Source of the DNA: Paracoccaceae bacterium
Lineage (GTDB): Bacteria; Pseudomonadota; Alphaproteobacteria; Rhodobacterales; Rhodobacteraceae
Length of the DNA stretch: 64,000 nucleotides
NCBI GenBank assembly: GCA_018607905.1
Contig: JABBAP010000053.1
Span: 1-64,000 of the forward strand
Direction: 5' to 3'
Positions 1 through 9,911 of the stretch are shown in pieces. The first letter of the stretch is position 1. The number at the start of each line of letters is the position of its first letter. Made by a program: the position numbers and the translations under genes. The notes beneath the pieces are model-generated. The model saw nothing but the letters and a program-made list of their open reading frames with translations, had not been told where the DNA came from and did not search any database.

Positions 1-90
1 TGGCGGACAGACAGGGATTCGAACCCTGGAGACAGTTACCCGCCTACACACTTTCCAGGCGTGCGCCTTCGACCACTCGGCCACCTGTCC
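1..90 (-). tRNA. tRNA-Ser (anticodon GGA)
   Basis: Read on the minus strand, the segment starts GGACAGGTGGCCGAGTGG, carries the anticodon loop CTGGAAA with anticodon GGA, has a long class II variable arm, a T-loop GGTTCGAATCC, and ends with an encoded CCA. The acceptor arms GGACAG and CTGTCC pair. The extra arm and D-arm are typical of tRNA-Ser, and GGA reads UCC/UCU codons. The 3' end coincides with the window edge. No intron or defect is seen. Confidence 0.95.
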
Positions 91-171
91 GTTAGGCGGG
101 GTTTAGCCGCGAAAAAGCTGTGACGCAAGTGAAAATCACTCTGTTCAGAGTTGGTTGAATCCTGATCAGAA

Positions 172-2169
172 TTAGCGGTCGGAAAACTCTGAGAACGTGT
201 ATTTCTTGAGGTGACGAATAACGCAATCATCCGTCCAGTAATTGGTGTGGCCCAGTGCCGGAACCCATTCGTTTATGGGGAAACCTGGGGTTGGACCTTC
301 GACCTCCATCCCGACAAAATCATCTAGACGATAAATGTTGAGCCAACTGGAAATCCCATCTTGAACATCATGGGATGGACGCGTCGATTTCAGGCAGAAT
401 TCCTTGGAAAAATAGAACCCATAGAGATGGCTGGTGGGCGACCCCATCGTGACCAAACCAATGTTGATCGGTTTTAGGCCAGCCGCTTGCATTTGCGCAC
501 GCAAACGCCCGCCGCGCAGGGCTTCGACAGAAATCACGGTGCCTTGCGAGTGGGAAATAATCACCACCTCGTCAGGGTTTTCAGATTGCAGCAGCAGCAT
601 CAACGTATCGCTCAATCGGTCTTGAATACGGCTGCGAAACGGGTGGACATTGATACCGGTCATATCATTTACATGCAAATTTGGGCGGCGAACAAAATAG
701 ACCACGATGTCTTTGGCAACGCCAATGCCCATTGCAAGATAGCGGCCAAAATAGGTGTAGGACATAACCAGAATACTCGCCAGAACCGCAAGAAAGGTCA
801 CAAATTTTTGCGGGATATTGTAACCTTGCACCGTATATTTGATAATCGCTCCCTTCATTTCATCTGGCAAATCCAGACTGCTTATTCGGTCCTCAACGGC
901 GACCAGGCTTAGATGTGCGTTCGTGGTGCTGTAGGCGCCAGCGGCAATAATTGCGATGGCCAGCGTTAGGCCAAGCAAAATGACGGGGTGCACAATCAGG
1001 CGGCGGATTTTGCGTTTTTCTTGCCAGGCATCACCATAACGGATGGTCCAAATCTTGCGATCAAGCCACGCAATAACAGCGCAAACAGCGATTACAGCTA
1101 GGGCAATTGACACATAATAAACAAAGTTAATGGCAGGCAGCATGCCTTTTTCCATGACGGGAATGTTCACCGTTTCAAGATTAAATTGGCTGGCTGCTTT
1201 GACCACCGCTTGTGACACGGCGACCCATAACGTGACAACGATGATCATCCACATCGTTAACATCAGCGTTAATGTTTGCGGGTAAAGCGCCTTGCTCGCG
1301 GTATCGCCTGCCCAAAAGCGACGACAGGTTTCAATAAGGCCCGTCACGACCACAATCGAAATACAAACGCCCCAACATAACGCCAGAACGACCGAGAGAA
1401 CGCCAGAATACCAATAATCGTAGCAATCTGAAAAGGCAGCAGTTGCATTGCAGCTGGATCCCAACCAACTAGCCATTACGGTCTTTTCAGGTTCGCTGAA
1501 GGTGGCATCGATACCGTGTGACGCGATAACAATCGCAATGAGCGATATTCCAGAATAGCCAAGCCAGTTGCTAAATATTTGATATAAATAGCTTTGTCGA
1601 AGATCGCTCAGAAACTTCCAACCCAAAAGCAGAATGCCAGAGCTTGCCAAAATTGCAGCCGAACCGTCCCAGTGAACCTGACCAAATTGCCATTGCACTA
1701 AAAACAGGAAGGCCACCGCAAGGGCAATTGCGATGTTGAACGCGGTGATGGGGCCGTGCACCAAATAGACAAAGAAATTTGCCGCGCGTCTGGGGAATGC
1801 TTTGGGGCTGTCGTATATTTCGGCTGCATTTTCACGCACAACATGGCCAAGCCCCATGATCAATTTAAACAGGTCGATCAGGCCGCGAACTTGGCCCATT
1901 TCGCCCCGTGAAATATCGCCCCAGAATGCTTCGGCAAAAACGGTTTCATCCTTGCCCTGTTTGACGCGGCGAATGTGGCAAGGATACAGCTTTTTATCAC
2001 GGGTATCTTTGTCTTTAGGGTGATCGCGGTCACGTTCACGCAAATGGCGCAGCTCGGTTCCAACGGTGCAAGGGCGATCCCCCGTTAGACCACCAACAAG
2101 CGCATCGAGCGTTTCACCAGCTTGTTGTTCGCCGATCCCATGCACTACAAGTGCAAGTTTCTTGGCCAT
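172..2169 (-). CDS. polytopic membrane protein with alpha/beta-hydrolase (lipase-like) motifs, unknown function
   Basis: The 665-residue product starts with a strand-and-loop resembling the first part of an alpha/beta hydrolase (LVVHGIGEQ, residues 6-14). About eight hydrophobic membrane segments follow between residues 130 and 490. A C-terminal cytosolic-looking part contains SHSQGT with a probable nucleophile at Ser541, then LDDF (Asp616/617) and LGH (His641), a plausible catalytic triad. I start it at the ATG at 2169, which has AGGTGG five bases upstream; a GTG nine bases earlier overlaps that ribosome site. Substrate is unknown; a lipid or ester hydrolase is possible. It stands alone, between tRNA-Ser and the bet operon on the same strand. 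The membrane insertion inside the hydrolase fold is unusual. Confidence 0.8.
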   Translation of the reverse strand: MAKKLALVVHGIGEQQAGETLDALVGGLTGDRPCTVGTELRHLRERDRDHPKDKDTRDKKLYPCHIRRVKQGKDETVFAEAFWGDISRGEMGQVRGLIDLFKLIMGLGHVVRENAAEIYDSPKAFPRRAANFFVYLVHGPITAFNIAIALAVAFLFLVQWQFGQVHWDGSAAILASSGILLLGWKFLSDLRQSYLYQIFSNWLGYSGISLIAIVIASHGIDATFSEPEKTVMASWLGSSCNATAAFSDCYDYWYSGVLSVVLALCWGVCISIVVVTGLIETCRRFWAGDTASKALYPQTLTLMLTMWMIIVVTLWVAVSQAVVKAASQFNLETVNIPVMEKGMLPAINFVYYVSIALAVIAVCAVIAWLDRKIWTIRYGDAWQEKRKIRRLIVHPVILLGLTLAIAIIAAGAYSTTNAHLSLVAVEDRISSLDLPDEMKGAIIKYTVQGYNIPQKFVTFLAVLASILVMSYTYFGRYLAMGIGVAKDIVVYFVRRPNLHVNDMTGINVHPFRSRIQDRLSDTLMLLLQSENPDEVVIISHSQGTVISVEALRGGRLRAQMQAAGLKPINIGLVTMGSPTSHLYGFYFSKEFCLKSTRPSHDVQDGISSWLNIYRLDDFVGMEVEGPTPGFPINEWVPALGHTNYWTDDCVIRHLKKYTFSEFSDR

Positions 2170-2254
2170 AATTTCCACCTAAAATAAAGTAATTCAAATA
2201 ATCAGGGAAATCTTGCGCCAACTTAAAGTTGAAATCAAGGATTGGTTTTTGCGT

Positions 2255-3928
2255 TTACCTTTGTTCGGTTTTCCAATTGGGATGCAGCCAAGGCACCATG
2301 TTGGAGGCAGGCAATGGATCGCGACCCAAGATGTGATCGGATGCTTTTTCACCGACCATAATGGACGGGCCGTTCAGATTTCCGTTGGTGATGCGCGGAA
2401 AAATCGAACTATCTGCGACGCGCAGACCCTCAATGCCAATCACGCGACATTCAGGATCAACCACCGCCATCGGGTCGCTCACTGCGCCCATTTTGCACGT
2501 TCCGCAGGGGTGATAGGCGCTCTCGACGTGTTCTTTGATGAACGCGTTTAGTGCGTCGTCCGATTGCAAGTCTTCGCCCGGTTGGATTTCGCCGCCGTGA
2601 TAGGGCTTGAAGGCATCTTGGCCAAAAACCTCGCGTGTGAGGCGGATGCAAGTGCGGAAATCTTCCCAGTCCAGGTCTTGGCTCATGTAGTTGAACAAGA
2701 TTTTTGGCGGGTCCATTGGATCAGAAGAATTGAGGGTTACGGAACCGCGCGATTGCGAGCGCATCGGGCCAACGTGGGCCTGAAATCCGTGGCCCTCAGC
2801 GGCGGCTTGGCCGTCATAGCGCACCGCGATGGGCAGGAAATGGTACTGGATATCTGGATATTCGACGCCCGCGCGAGAGCGAATGAACGCCGCGCTTTCG
2901 AATTGGTTTGAGGCCCCCGGTCCCTGCCCTGTGAACAACCATTTGGCCCCGACGAATGCTTTGCCGAGCAGGTTCCAATAGCGATACAACGTGATGGGTT
3001 TGGTGGATTTGACTTGGATGTAAAGTTCCAGATGATCCATCAGGTTTTGGCCAACGCCGGCGCGATCTGCGACCACGTCGATGCCGTGTTCTTTCAGATG
3101 TGCGGCAGGGCCGATGCCAGATCGCATGAGGATCGCGGGGGAATTAAAGGCGCTGGCGGCGATGATAACTTCGCGGTTTGCGGATAGGATTTGGGTGGTG
3201 CTGCCTTGGCTGATTTCCACACCTGTGGCGCGGCCATTTTCAATGATGACGCGGTTGGCGTGAGCGTTGATCAGTTCGACGTTTTCACGTTTCAGCGCGG
3301 GTTTGAGATAGGCATTGGCAGCGGACCAACGCACACCGCGATGAACGGTTTGATCCATTGGGCCGAAACCCTCTTGTTGGATGCCGTTGTAATCTTGCGT
3401 CACCTGATAGCCCGCTTGGCGGCCCGCCTCGACAAACGCTTTGTTCAACGGGTTTTCACGGGTGCCGCGTTTTACGTGCAGCGGGCCTTTTTTGCCGCGC
3501 ACGGATCGATCCCCACCTTGGCCTGATGGGTGCCAATGTTCTTGGCGGTTGAAATACGGCAGCACGTCGGCGCTCGACCAACCCGTTGCGCCTGCCTCAG
3601 CCCAATGATCGTAATCGCGCGCATGGCCGCGCACATAAACCATGCCGTTGATGGAGGAGGACCCGCCAATGACTTTGCCGCGCGGTGCGGCCAATTGGCG
3701 GCCATCTAGGTGAGGTTCGGGTTCGGATTGATACCCCCAATCGTAGCGCGCCATGTTCATCGGATAGCTTAGTGCGCCCGGCATTTGGATGAACGGGCCC
3801 CAATCGGTGCCGCCGTATTCGACCACGAGCACCTTGTTTTTACCATCTTCAGAAAGGCGATACGCCAGTGCACAGCCAGCAGAGCCAGCGCCGATGATGA
3901 TGTAATCTGCGTTTGTTTTCGTGTTCAT
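2255..3928 (-). CDS. betA: choline dehydrogenase (GMC oxidoreductase family)
   Basis: 557 residues, the usual length for BetA. The N-terminus holds the FAD-binding dinucleotide fold [17 protein letters not shown], followed by GMC signatures [15 protein letters not shown] (about residues 83-97) and a second GMC motif around [13 protein letters not shown]. The C-terminal HPCGTCKMG region carries the active-site histidine. It oxidises choline to betaine aldehyde, and some members continue to glycine betaine, which would matter here because no betB is seen in this operon. Its ATG overlaps the stop of the upstream glutathione S-transferase gene by one base (TAATG), so translation is probably coupled. 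It is the last gene of the betI-betC-GST-betA operon. Confidence 0.95.
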   Translation of the reverse strand: MNTKTNADYIIIGAGSAGCALAYRLSEDGKNKVLVVEYGGTDWGPFIQMPGALSYPMNMARYDWGYQSEPEPHLDGRQLAAPRGKVIGGSSSINGMVYVRGHARDYDHWAEAGATGWSSADVLPYFNRQEHWHPSGQGGDRSVRGKKGPLHVKRGTRENPLNKAFVEAGRQAGYQVTQDYNGIQQEGFGPMDQTVHRGVRWSAANAYLKPALKRENVELINAHANRVIIENGRATGVEISQGSTTQILSANREVIIAASAFNSPAILMRSGIGPAAHLKEHGIDVVADRAGVGQNLMDHLELYIQVKSTKPITLYRYWNLLGKAFVGAKWLFTGQGPGASNQFESAAFIRSRAGVEYPDIQYHFLPIAVRYDGQAAAEGHGFQAHVGPMRSQSRGSVTLNSSDPMDPPKILFNYMSQDLDWEDFRTCIRLTREVFGQDAFKPYHGGEIQPGEDLQSDDALNAFIKEHVESAYHPCGTCKMGAVSDPMAVVDPECRVIGIEGLRVADSSIFPRITNGNLNGPSIMVGEKASDHILGRDPLPASNMVPWLHPNWKTEQR

Positions 3929-4581
3929 TAAACAGTGTCTCGGAGTTCATCGTAGGGCCGCATAACATGGGTTTGATAAGCGGGCCGCTGCGTTAGGGTT
4001 TCATAATATCGTTTAAGGTTCGGCAGGCGTGCGCGTTCAATTCCGATGTCGAAATATCGATAGAGAACGTGGCCAAATTGGATGTCGGCCAGCGTGAAAT
4101 CGTCGCCGCACAAATAACCTGTTGCAAGACGCGATTCAGCGATGGTGAGTTGGGTTTCGAATGCGGCGATGGCAGATTTTATGGCAGGTTTGTCCCAGCG
4201 TGCTTGCGGTGTGCGCACGACGCGCCAAAAGATTGGGCCGGTAAAGACCTCGGCGATGTCGTGCTTGGCCCATTCCGCCCACATGTCGATTTTGGCACGT
4301 TCCGCTGGGTCGGTTGGCCAGAAGGTCTCGTCGCCATATTCGGTCGCGAGGTAGCGCAGAATTGCAGGGGTTTCGAACAGCGCTGTCCCGTTTGAAAGTT
4401 GCAACACTGGGATTTTGCCGTGCGGGTTTAAGGCGCGATATTCGGGGGTATCAAGCGGCGCAAAATTATAGCCGTAATCCAACCGATCAACATCCACGCC
4501 AAGTTCAGCGCAGCCCCACATGCAGGCCTGCACATTTGACGATGACGCGCGGCCATAGACGCGGATTTGGTCGTTTGACAT
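3928..4581 (-). CDS. glutathione S-transferase family protein
   Basis: 217 residues with a thioredoxin-like N-terminal domain ([17 protein letters not shown], then [11 protein letters not shown] with the cis-Pro and an [10 protein letters not shown] glutathione-contact segment) and an all-helical C-terminal domain with [18 protein letters not shown] near residue 14 could supply the catalytic serine found in beta/theta-like bacterial GSTs. The gene sits between betC (3-base gap) and betA (1-base overlap), so it is co-transcribed with choline-sulfate catabolism. Its substrate is unknown; a detoxifying role for the aldehyde or sulfonated intermediates would be a guess from context. Confidence 0.9.
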   Translation of the reverse strand: MSNDQIRVYGRASSSNVQACMWGCAELGVDVDRLDYGYNFAPLDTPEYRALNPHGKIPVLQLSNGTALFETPAILRYLATEYGDETFWPTDPAERAKIDMWAEWAKHDIAEVFTGPIFWRVVRTPQARWDKPAIKSAIAAFETQLTIAESRLATGYLCGDDFTLADIQFGHVLYRYFDIGIERARLPNLKRYYETLTQRPAYQTHVMRPYDELRDTV

Positions 4582-4584
4582 GGC

Positions 4585-6093
4585 TTATTCGCCCCTTGGG
4601 AAACGGGCGATTTCCTCAACCGTATTCAAATCCATATGGTTGCGCATGTAGCGTTCAGAGGCTTTTTGCAGGGGTTGGTAATCCCACGGGTAGTATTCGC
4701 CGTTGCGCAAAGCCTCGTAGACAACCCAACGACGGGCTTGGCTTTCGCGGACTTGATTGTCGTAGGCATCGAGGTCCCAGCGCGCGTTTGATTTGGCCCG
4801 AAGCGAGGTGATTGTGCCTTGGTGTTCGGGGGCATTTGCGAGGTTTGTGAGTTCGTGCGGATCGGTTTCTAGATCGAACAATTGGTCAGGGTCCAGATTG
4901 CAACGATTGTATTTCCACTTGCCATAGCGCAGGGAAACCAGCGGAGAATAAGACGCTTCGGCGGCGTATTCCATTGCCACAGGGGAGGTGCGTTCGCCGC
5001 CCTGCCCCAAATGCACGAGACTTTCGCCTTCAGTCCACGGTGCAATTTCTTCCATGCTGACACCTGCGATATCAGCGAGCGTTGGGGTAACGTCGATTGT
5101 GCTGACGGGGGTGGTGACGAGGCCCGGTTCCATATTTGGATCGCAGATCATCAACGGGACGCGCGCTGAGCCTTCAAAGAAGGTCATTTTGAACCACAGG
5201 CCGCGTTCGCCAAGCATGTCGCCGTGATCAGAGACAAACAAGATCGTTGCTTCTTGGCGGGTGGTTTCCAAAGCCTCCAGAACCTCTCCGATTTTATCGT
5301 CTAGGTAGGAAATATTGGCAAAATAGGCGCGCCGCGAGCGTTTGATATCGTCTTGTGTGATGTCGAATTTGCGCCAATCATTCGCATCAAAAATGCGTTT
5401 AGAATGGGCGTCGTGATCCTCGTAATCCATTGCTGGAATTTCGGGCAGCAAGTGATCGCACTCTTCGTATAAATCCCAGTATTTTTTGCGCGCAACGTAG
5501 GGATCGTGAGGGTGGGTAAAGCTGACGGTTAGGCACCACGGGCGATCATCTTTGGCGCGGGCATAATCGTAAACTTTGCGCGTGGCGTTATAAGCGACCT
5601 CATCGTCATATTCCATTTGGTTGGAAATTTCACCAACACCCGATCCCGTGACGGACCCCATGTTGTGATACCACCAATCAATGCGTTCACCCGGTTTGCG
5701 ATAATCTGGCGTCCAGCCGAAATCAGCAGGGTAAATATCGGTTGTAAGGCGCTCTTCAAAGCCGTGCATTTGATCAGGGCCAACAAAGTGCATTTTGCCA
5801 GAGAGGCAAGTCTGGTACCCCGCGCGGCGCAAATGATGGGCATAGGTCGGGATATCCGAGGCGAATTCAGCGGCATTGTCATAAACCCGCGTGCGCGATG
5901 GCAGTTGACCAGACATGAACGATGCGCGGCCCGGTGCGCACAGCGGTGATGCGGTGTAAGTGAGCCCAAAACGAGTGGATTTCGCGGCCAGTTTTTTGAG
6001 GTTCGGCGCATGCAGCCAATCGGCGGGGCCGTCAGGAAAAAGCGTTCCGTTCAGTTGATCCACCATAATAATCAGGATGTTTGGCTTGGTCAT
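4585..6093 (-). CDS. betC: choline-sulfatase
   Basis: 502 residues from the ATG at 6093, close to characterised choline sulfatases; an in-frame upstream start exists but would run into betI. Alkaline-phosphatase-fold sulfatase: metal ligand Asp12 in IIMVDQLNG, and the formylglycine motif C-A-P-G-R with Cys52 to be modified. SDHGDMLGERGLW supplies further metal ligands, and the C-terminal region ends with the choline-sulfatase-type segment YYPWDYQP. It hydrolyses choline-O-sulfate to choline and sulfate, feeding BetA. It lies 10 bases downstream of betI. A formylglycine-generating enzyme or anaerobic maturase is not in the window. Confidence 0.95.
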   Translation of the reverse strand: MTKPNILIIMVDQLNGTLFPDGPADWLHAPNLKKLAAKSTRFGLTYTASPLCAPGRASFMSGQLPSRTRVYDNAAEFASDIPTYAHHLRRAGYQTCLSGKMHFVGPDQMHGFEERLTTDIYPADFGWTPDYRKPGERIDWWYHNMGSVTGSGVGEISNQMEYDDEVAYNATRKVYDYARAKDDRPWCLTVSFTHPHDPYVARKKYWDLYEECDHLLPEIPAMDYEDHDAHSKRIFDANDWRKFDITQDDIKRSRRAYFANISYLDDKIGEVLEALETTRQEATILFVSDHGDMLGERGLWFKMTFFEGSARVPLMICDPNMEPGLVTTPVSTIDVTPTLADIAGVSMEEIAPWTEGESLVHLGQGGERTSPVAMEYAAEASYSPLVSLRYGKWKYNRCNLDPDQLFDLETDPHELTNLANAPEHQGTITSLRAKSNARWDLDAYDNQVRESQARRWVVYEALRNGEYYPWDYQPLQKASERYMRNHMDLNTVEEIARFPRGE

Positions 6094-6103
6094 TTCGGCT
6101 GTC

Positions 6104-6691
6104 TCACTGTTTGGGGTGCGCAAGGTTTTGACGTAGGTATTCTTGCGTGATTGCAATGACTTCACTGCGGATAGGAGCGTTTTCTTGCAGGGCGTGGCGG
6201 ATGTAAAACCCGTCGATCATCGCGGCTAATCCTTGGGCCACGTGTTCGGCGCGGCGACGTGAAAGAAGCTGGATCAAGTTCGACATAAGGTTGGAATGTA
6301 GCCGCCGGCCATACACTTCGAGCAGGCGTTTGGCGTCGGGCGTAGTGCGCGCATAAACATAGAAATTGAGCCAGGCAGAGATCGCTTCGTCGGTAAAATT
6401 CAGCGGATGAAAACTGGCGGCGATGATGGTTTCAAGGCGATCTTTTGGCTGGCTCACCTTGGCCAGTTCACCGCGCACATGATCGCCGTAGGATCGCAAA
6501 ATATGGCGCATGGCAGCCAGAAAAATTTGTTCTTTGCTGCCAAAATAATGATGCGCAAGACCCGATGACATGCCCGCCCGTTTGGCGATTTGGGTGACGG
6601 TCACATCTAAGGATCCCGCCTCGCCAATTTCAGCGATCGTGGCATCAATAAGCGCCTTGCGGCGGATCGGTTCCATTCCAACTTTGGGCAT
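6104..6691 (-). CDS. betI: TetR-family repressor of choline/betaine genes (BetI)
   Basis: 195 residues. The N-terminal TetR helix-turn-helix lies at about residues 28-57 (VTQIAKRAGMSSGLAHHYFGSKEQ), including the GLAHHYFGSK recognition segment typical of BetI. The rest is a helical ligand and dimerisation domain. In bacteria BetI represses choline-to-betaine genes and is relieved by choline. It is the first gene of the operon, 10 bases before betC. A palindromic site lies 39 bases upstream of its start, consistent with autoregulation of the whole operon. Confidence 0.92.
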   Translation of the reverse strand: MPKVGMEPIRRKALIDATIAEIGEAGSLDVTVTQIAKRAGMSSGLAHHYFGSKEQIFLAAMRHILRSYGDHVRGELAKVSQPKDRLETIIAASFHPLNFTDEAISAWLNFYVYARTTPDAKRLLEVYGRRLHSNLMSNLIQLLSRRRAEHVAQGLAAMIDGFYIRHALQENAPIRSEVIAITQEYLRQNLAHPKQ

Positions 6692-6729
6692 TTGGCAGTC
6701 TCAGGTTTGTGGAATTCACCCTGTTGGAT

Positions 6730-6755
6730 TTTTATTGACTGGTCAATCAATAAAA
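6730..6755. promoter_or_regulatory. candidate BetI operator upstream of betI
   Basis: Perfect inverted repeat: TTTTATTGA (6730-6738) and TCAATAAAA (6747-6755) around an 8-base spacer, with a nested shorter palindrome TTGACTGGTCAA. The AT-rich TTGA/TCAA composition and position just before betI fit known BetI operators, which bind in the promoter of the bet genes. Binding by this BetI is inferred. Confidence 0.7.
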
Positions 6756-6943
6756 ACTGATAAATCGCCACCTGCCGCAGTTTTTTCGAATGCAAACAGG
6801 TGGCAGGCAAAGAAGTGCGCAACAAAATCGCGGTAATCTTATCTAAAAAGTAATGATTTGGGCAGTAGCCTTATTGATGCCACATTTCTGGCAGAATTTT
6901 AGAAAAAACGCCAAAAGCGGCGGATAAAAAATGGGTTGGCAGT

Positions 6944-7042
6944 ATGAGCTTGATGATTGGAATGACCCTCGGGGCCCTTGTGGCGTGGGTAATTATTGCG
7001 TTTTTCGAAACATCTTGGGAAGATATCTTTCCAGATCAGTGA
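6944..7042 (+). CDS. possible very small membrane protein (32 aa), doubtful
   Basis: ATG at 6944 opens a 32-codon frame encoding MSLMIGMTLGALVAWVIIAF then a short acidic tail ending SWEDIFPDQ. The hydrophobic stretch of about 18 residues could be one membrane segment, and the tail is polar, which is how many real small membrane proteins look. However, no convincing ribosome site precedes it, and an overlapping frame starting at 6931 is also open. Nothing in the context supports a function. Confidence 0.22.
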   Translation: MSLMIGMTLGALVAWVIIAFFETSWEDIFPDQ

Positions 7043-7066
7043 TGGCGTCGCCGTTCTAAAAAACTA

Positions 7067-8292
7067 CTAAATTTGATCAGGCAGGGTGTACCCGCGGGCG
7101 TAAACGCCGCGAATGGCATCGGTGGCTTGTTGCAGGCTGATGTCGTTGCCAAAGCGATCGGCCTCAACCGCTGGCAGATCAAAATGGGGCCGCCCGTTCA
7201 CGATCCAATGGGCCAGATATTCTGCTCCGCCGCCCCCCGTACCAATCCCGACGTTGAACCCTGACGCCATCCACAGCCCTGCGTGATCGGGCATCGGGCC
7301 AAGCATGGGCAACCCGTCAGGCGTAAAGCAAAACGGCCCGTTGTTAATGGTTTTAATCCCAGCATCCGCAAAGGCAGGAACGCGCTCCATCACCCGTTCG
7401 AGATGCGGTAACAGGCGATCTGTTTCAGGGGGAATAAATCTTCGGCGAATTCTTTTGGAATACCATCAAGCGCCCAGAATTTTGGCTCAGTTTCGTAAAT
7501 TCCAACCAACAGCCCCTGCCCTTCTTGGCGGATATTGCAAGACGCGTAACTGTCGCGCAGGGCCGGAATTTCGCCTTTGCGCCCCGCCAGTTCAGGGATG
7601 GGTTCAGTGATCAGTTCATGATGCTGCGTGGCATAAAGCGGGACATTTAAGCCAAGGGGGGCCAGCAATTCGCGGCTCCAAAACGAGGCGGCCATAACCA
7701 CGTTTTGTGCAGTTATTTCGCCCTTTTCGGTGGCAATTACCCAAATATTATCCCGTTTGTACAACTCGGTGACAGGGCGGTGTCGTTCAATTGATGCGCC
7801 CAATTTACGCGCAGCTTGGGCGCAGGCTTGTGTTGCGCCAGTTGGATCAACGTGGCCATCTGTGGGTGTGTGTGCTGCGCCGTAGATCGCAGACACATCC
7901 ACCAGCGGATGCAATTCTGCGACCTGTTCCGGGGTGCGGATGTGGTATGGAATGCCAAGGTCTTGGTAGCGCGGACTGAAGGCATGAAATTGTTCCAATT
8001 CGCGCGGTGTTGCGGCCACGCGCAGGCTACCTGTTTGATGGAACCCGATGGATTGGCCGCTTTCGGCTTCGGCCTGTTGATAGGTGCGGATGGAACCCGC
8101 AAACAGCCGCGTCATGGCAGGGTATGGACCGAAATAGGTGGTGTTGCCCGCCGCGTGCCAAGTTGACCCAGATGTCAGTTCGCGCCGTTCAATCAGAACA
8201 GTGTCTGTGTGGCCAAGTTTCGCGAGCCAATACAGAACGGATGCACCTACGATACCACCACCGATGATTGCTGTTTGAACATCTGTTTGCAT
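7067..8292 (-). pseudogene. frameshifted, C-terminally truncated dimethylglycine/sarcosine dehydrogenase-like flavoprotein
   Basis: The N-terminal 300 codons encode a DAO-type FAD domain (TAIIGGGIVGASVLYWL, then ERRELTSGSTWHAAGN with the histidine used for covalent FAD in DMGDH/SDH). The frame then ends abruptly at 7390. One extra base in the C5 run (G-run on the plus strand, 7428-7432) would restore PPETDRLLPHLERVMERVPAF and join the second frame, 7067-7393, which continues the same domain (INNGPFCFTPDGLPMLGP, GIGTGGGGAEYLAHWIVNG). The protein then stops after about 408 residues, where the intact relative at 37814-40222 goes on for another 400 residues with a GcvT-like folate domain. A homopolymer sequencing error could explain the shift but not the missing half. 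Confidence 0.8.
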
Positions 8293-8350
8293 TTGATCTG
8301 ATCCCGTTTGGCAGCAGCCTGAACGGTGCGCTGGTTTCTGTCAATAAAAT

Positions 8351-8386
8351 GCAAAACGCCCGCAGCTTTCGCGACGGGCGTTTTGG
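8351..8386 (-). terminator. rho-independent terminator after pntB
   Basis: Perfect 11-bp stem CAAAACGCCCG (8352-8362) and CGGGCGTTTTG (8375-8385) with a 12-base loop. On the minus strand it is followed by CATTTTATTG. It lies 17 bases past the pntB stop. Confidence 0.85.
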
Positions 8387-8402
8387 TTTTATGCGGGACT
8401 GT

Positions 8403-9899
8403 TTATTTTACAGTCGCCAAAAGTTGGTTCACGCTGTCTTTGGCATCGCCGTACAACATGCGGGTGTTTTCCTTAAAGAACAGCGGGTTTTCGATACCCG
8501 AATACCCCGTTCCCTGCCCCCGTTTGGACACGATAACTGTTTCCGCTTTCCACACTTCCAGAACAGGCATCCCAGCGATGGGGCTGTTCGGGTCGTCTTG
8601 GGCGGCCGGATTCACGATGTCGTTAGAACCGATGACGATAACGATGTCCGTATTCGGGAGGTCGTCGTTAATCTCATCCATTTCCAGCACGATGTCGTAG
8701 GGCACTTTTGCCTCGGCAAGCAGCACGTTCATGTGGCCCGGCAAACGCCCCGCGACAGGGTGAATGGCAAAGCGCACGTTACACCCACGCGCACGAAGGC
8801 GCTGGGTCAGCTCGGACACGGCTTGCTGTGCTTGCGCAACAGCCATGCCGTACCCCGGAACGATGACAACGGATTTGGCTTCGTTCAGCTGCGCGGCAAC
8901 GGTGCCTGCATCTGTCGCGACCATTTCGCCTTCGATTTCTTGTGCGGGGCCTGACGCGCCGCCAAAACCACCCAAGATCACCGACACAAAGTTCCGGTTC
9001 ATCGCCTTACACATGATGTAAGACAGGATCGCACCAGAAGAGCCAACCAGCGCACCCGTAACGATCAACAGGTCATTGCCAAGTGTAAAGCCGATGGCTG
9101 CTGCTGCCCACCCAGAATAGCTGTTGAGCATGGACACAACGACGGGCATGTCCGCGCCGCCAATGCCCAAGATCAAATGCCAGCCTATAAAGCCTGCAAC
9201 GATGGTCATCAGAACCATCGTCCAGATGCCAGAACCAGCGATGTACATGAAGCCAAGGATCAAACAGATCGCGAGAGCGCCTGCATTGAGGAAATGCCCA
9301 CCGGGGAGTTTCTTTGCACCGCCATCGACGCGACCCGCCAATTTGCCAAAGGCAATAATCGATCCTGTGAAGGTGATTGCACCGATAAACACGCCCAAGA
9401 AGACTTCGACCTTAAGGATCGAAACCTCAACTGCGTCTTTGGTAAACAGCTTTTTACCAAAACCAGTAAGGTCTTCGATTTGTTGCACCATCGCGTTGCC
9501 GGCCGCAGGCAGAACGCCCCCGTTGGCGATTAGCATGTCACCGTATGCAGTGCGCAGCTCGGTGACCGAGGTTAACATCAAATCCGCGTTCAGGCCGATA
9601 AACACCGCTGCCAAACCCACAAAGGAGTGGAGCGCGGCAACAAGTTGCGGCATTTCCGTCATCTGGACTTTGCCAGAAACATAATAGCCCGCAAACGAGC
9701 CTGCCGCGACCGCGATCAGGATCAGAAAGACGTTATAGACACCCGGCCCAAAGACCGTAGCAACCACGGCCAAAGCCATGCCTGCAATGCCATACCAGAC
9801 GGCGCGTTTCGCGCTTTCTTGGTTGTTCAGCCCGCCCAAAGACAGAATAAACAACACGGAGGCTGCGATGTAGGCAGCAGTTACGATACCAATGCTCAT
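8403..9899 (-). CDS. pntB: NAD(P) transhydrogenase subunit beta
   Basis: 498 residues. About nine membrane segments (domain II) occupy the first 290 residues, followed by the NADP(H)-binding domain III with [20 protein letters not shown], the [15 protein letters not shown] segment, and [15 protein letters not shown] near the C-terminus. With PntA it forms the membrane enzyme that couples hydride transfer from NADH to NADP+ to proton flow, supplying NADPH. It starts 12 bases after the pntA stop and ends at a strong terminator, so pntAB is a closed two-gene operon. Domain order and length are normal. Confidence 0.96.
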   Translation of the reverse strand: MSIGIVTAAYIAASVLFILSLGGLNNQESAKRAVWYGIAGMALAVVATVFGPGVYNVFLILIAVAAGSFAGYYVSGKVQMTEMPQLVAALHSFVGLAAVFIGLNADLMLTSVTELRTAYGDMLIANGGVLPAAGNAMVQQIEDLTGFGKKLFTKDAVEVSILKVEVFLGVFIGAITFTGSIIAFGKLAGRVDGGAKKLPGGHFLNAGALAICLILGFMYIAGSGIWTMVLMTIVAGFIGWHLILGIGGADMPVVVSMLNSYSGWAAAAIGFTLGNDLLIVTGALVGSSGAILSYIMCKAMNRNFVSVILGGFGGASGPAQEIEGEMVATDAGTVAAQLNEAKSVVIVPGYGMAVAQAQQAVSELTQRLRARGCNVRFAIHPVAGRLPGHMNVLLAEAKVPYDIVLEMDEINDDLPNTDIVIVIGSNDIVNPAAQDDPNSPIAGMPVLEVWKAETVIVSKRGQGTGYSGIENPLFFKENTRMLYGDAKDSVNQLLATVK

Positions 9900-9911
9900 A
9901 TCAAATCCTCC

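Larger units (their letters stand above)
6692..7066. other. intergenic region between betI and the flavoprotein pseudogene
   Basis: Contains the candidate BetI operator and one very small ORF (6944-7042). No other gene or structured element is evident. Confidence 0.5.
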
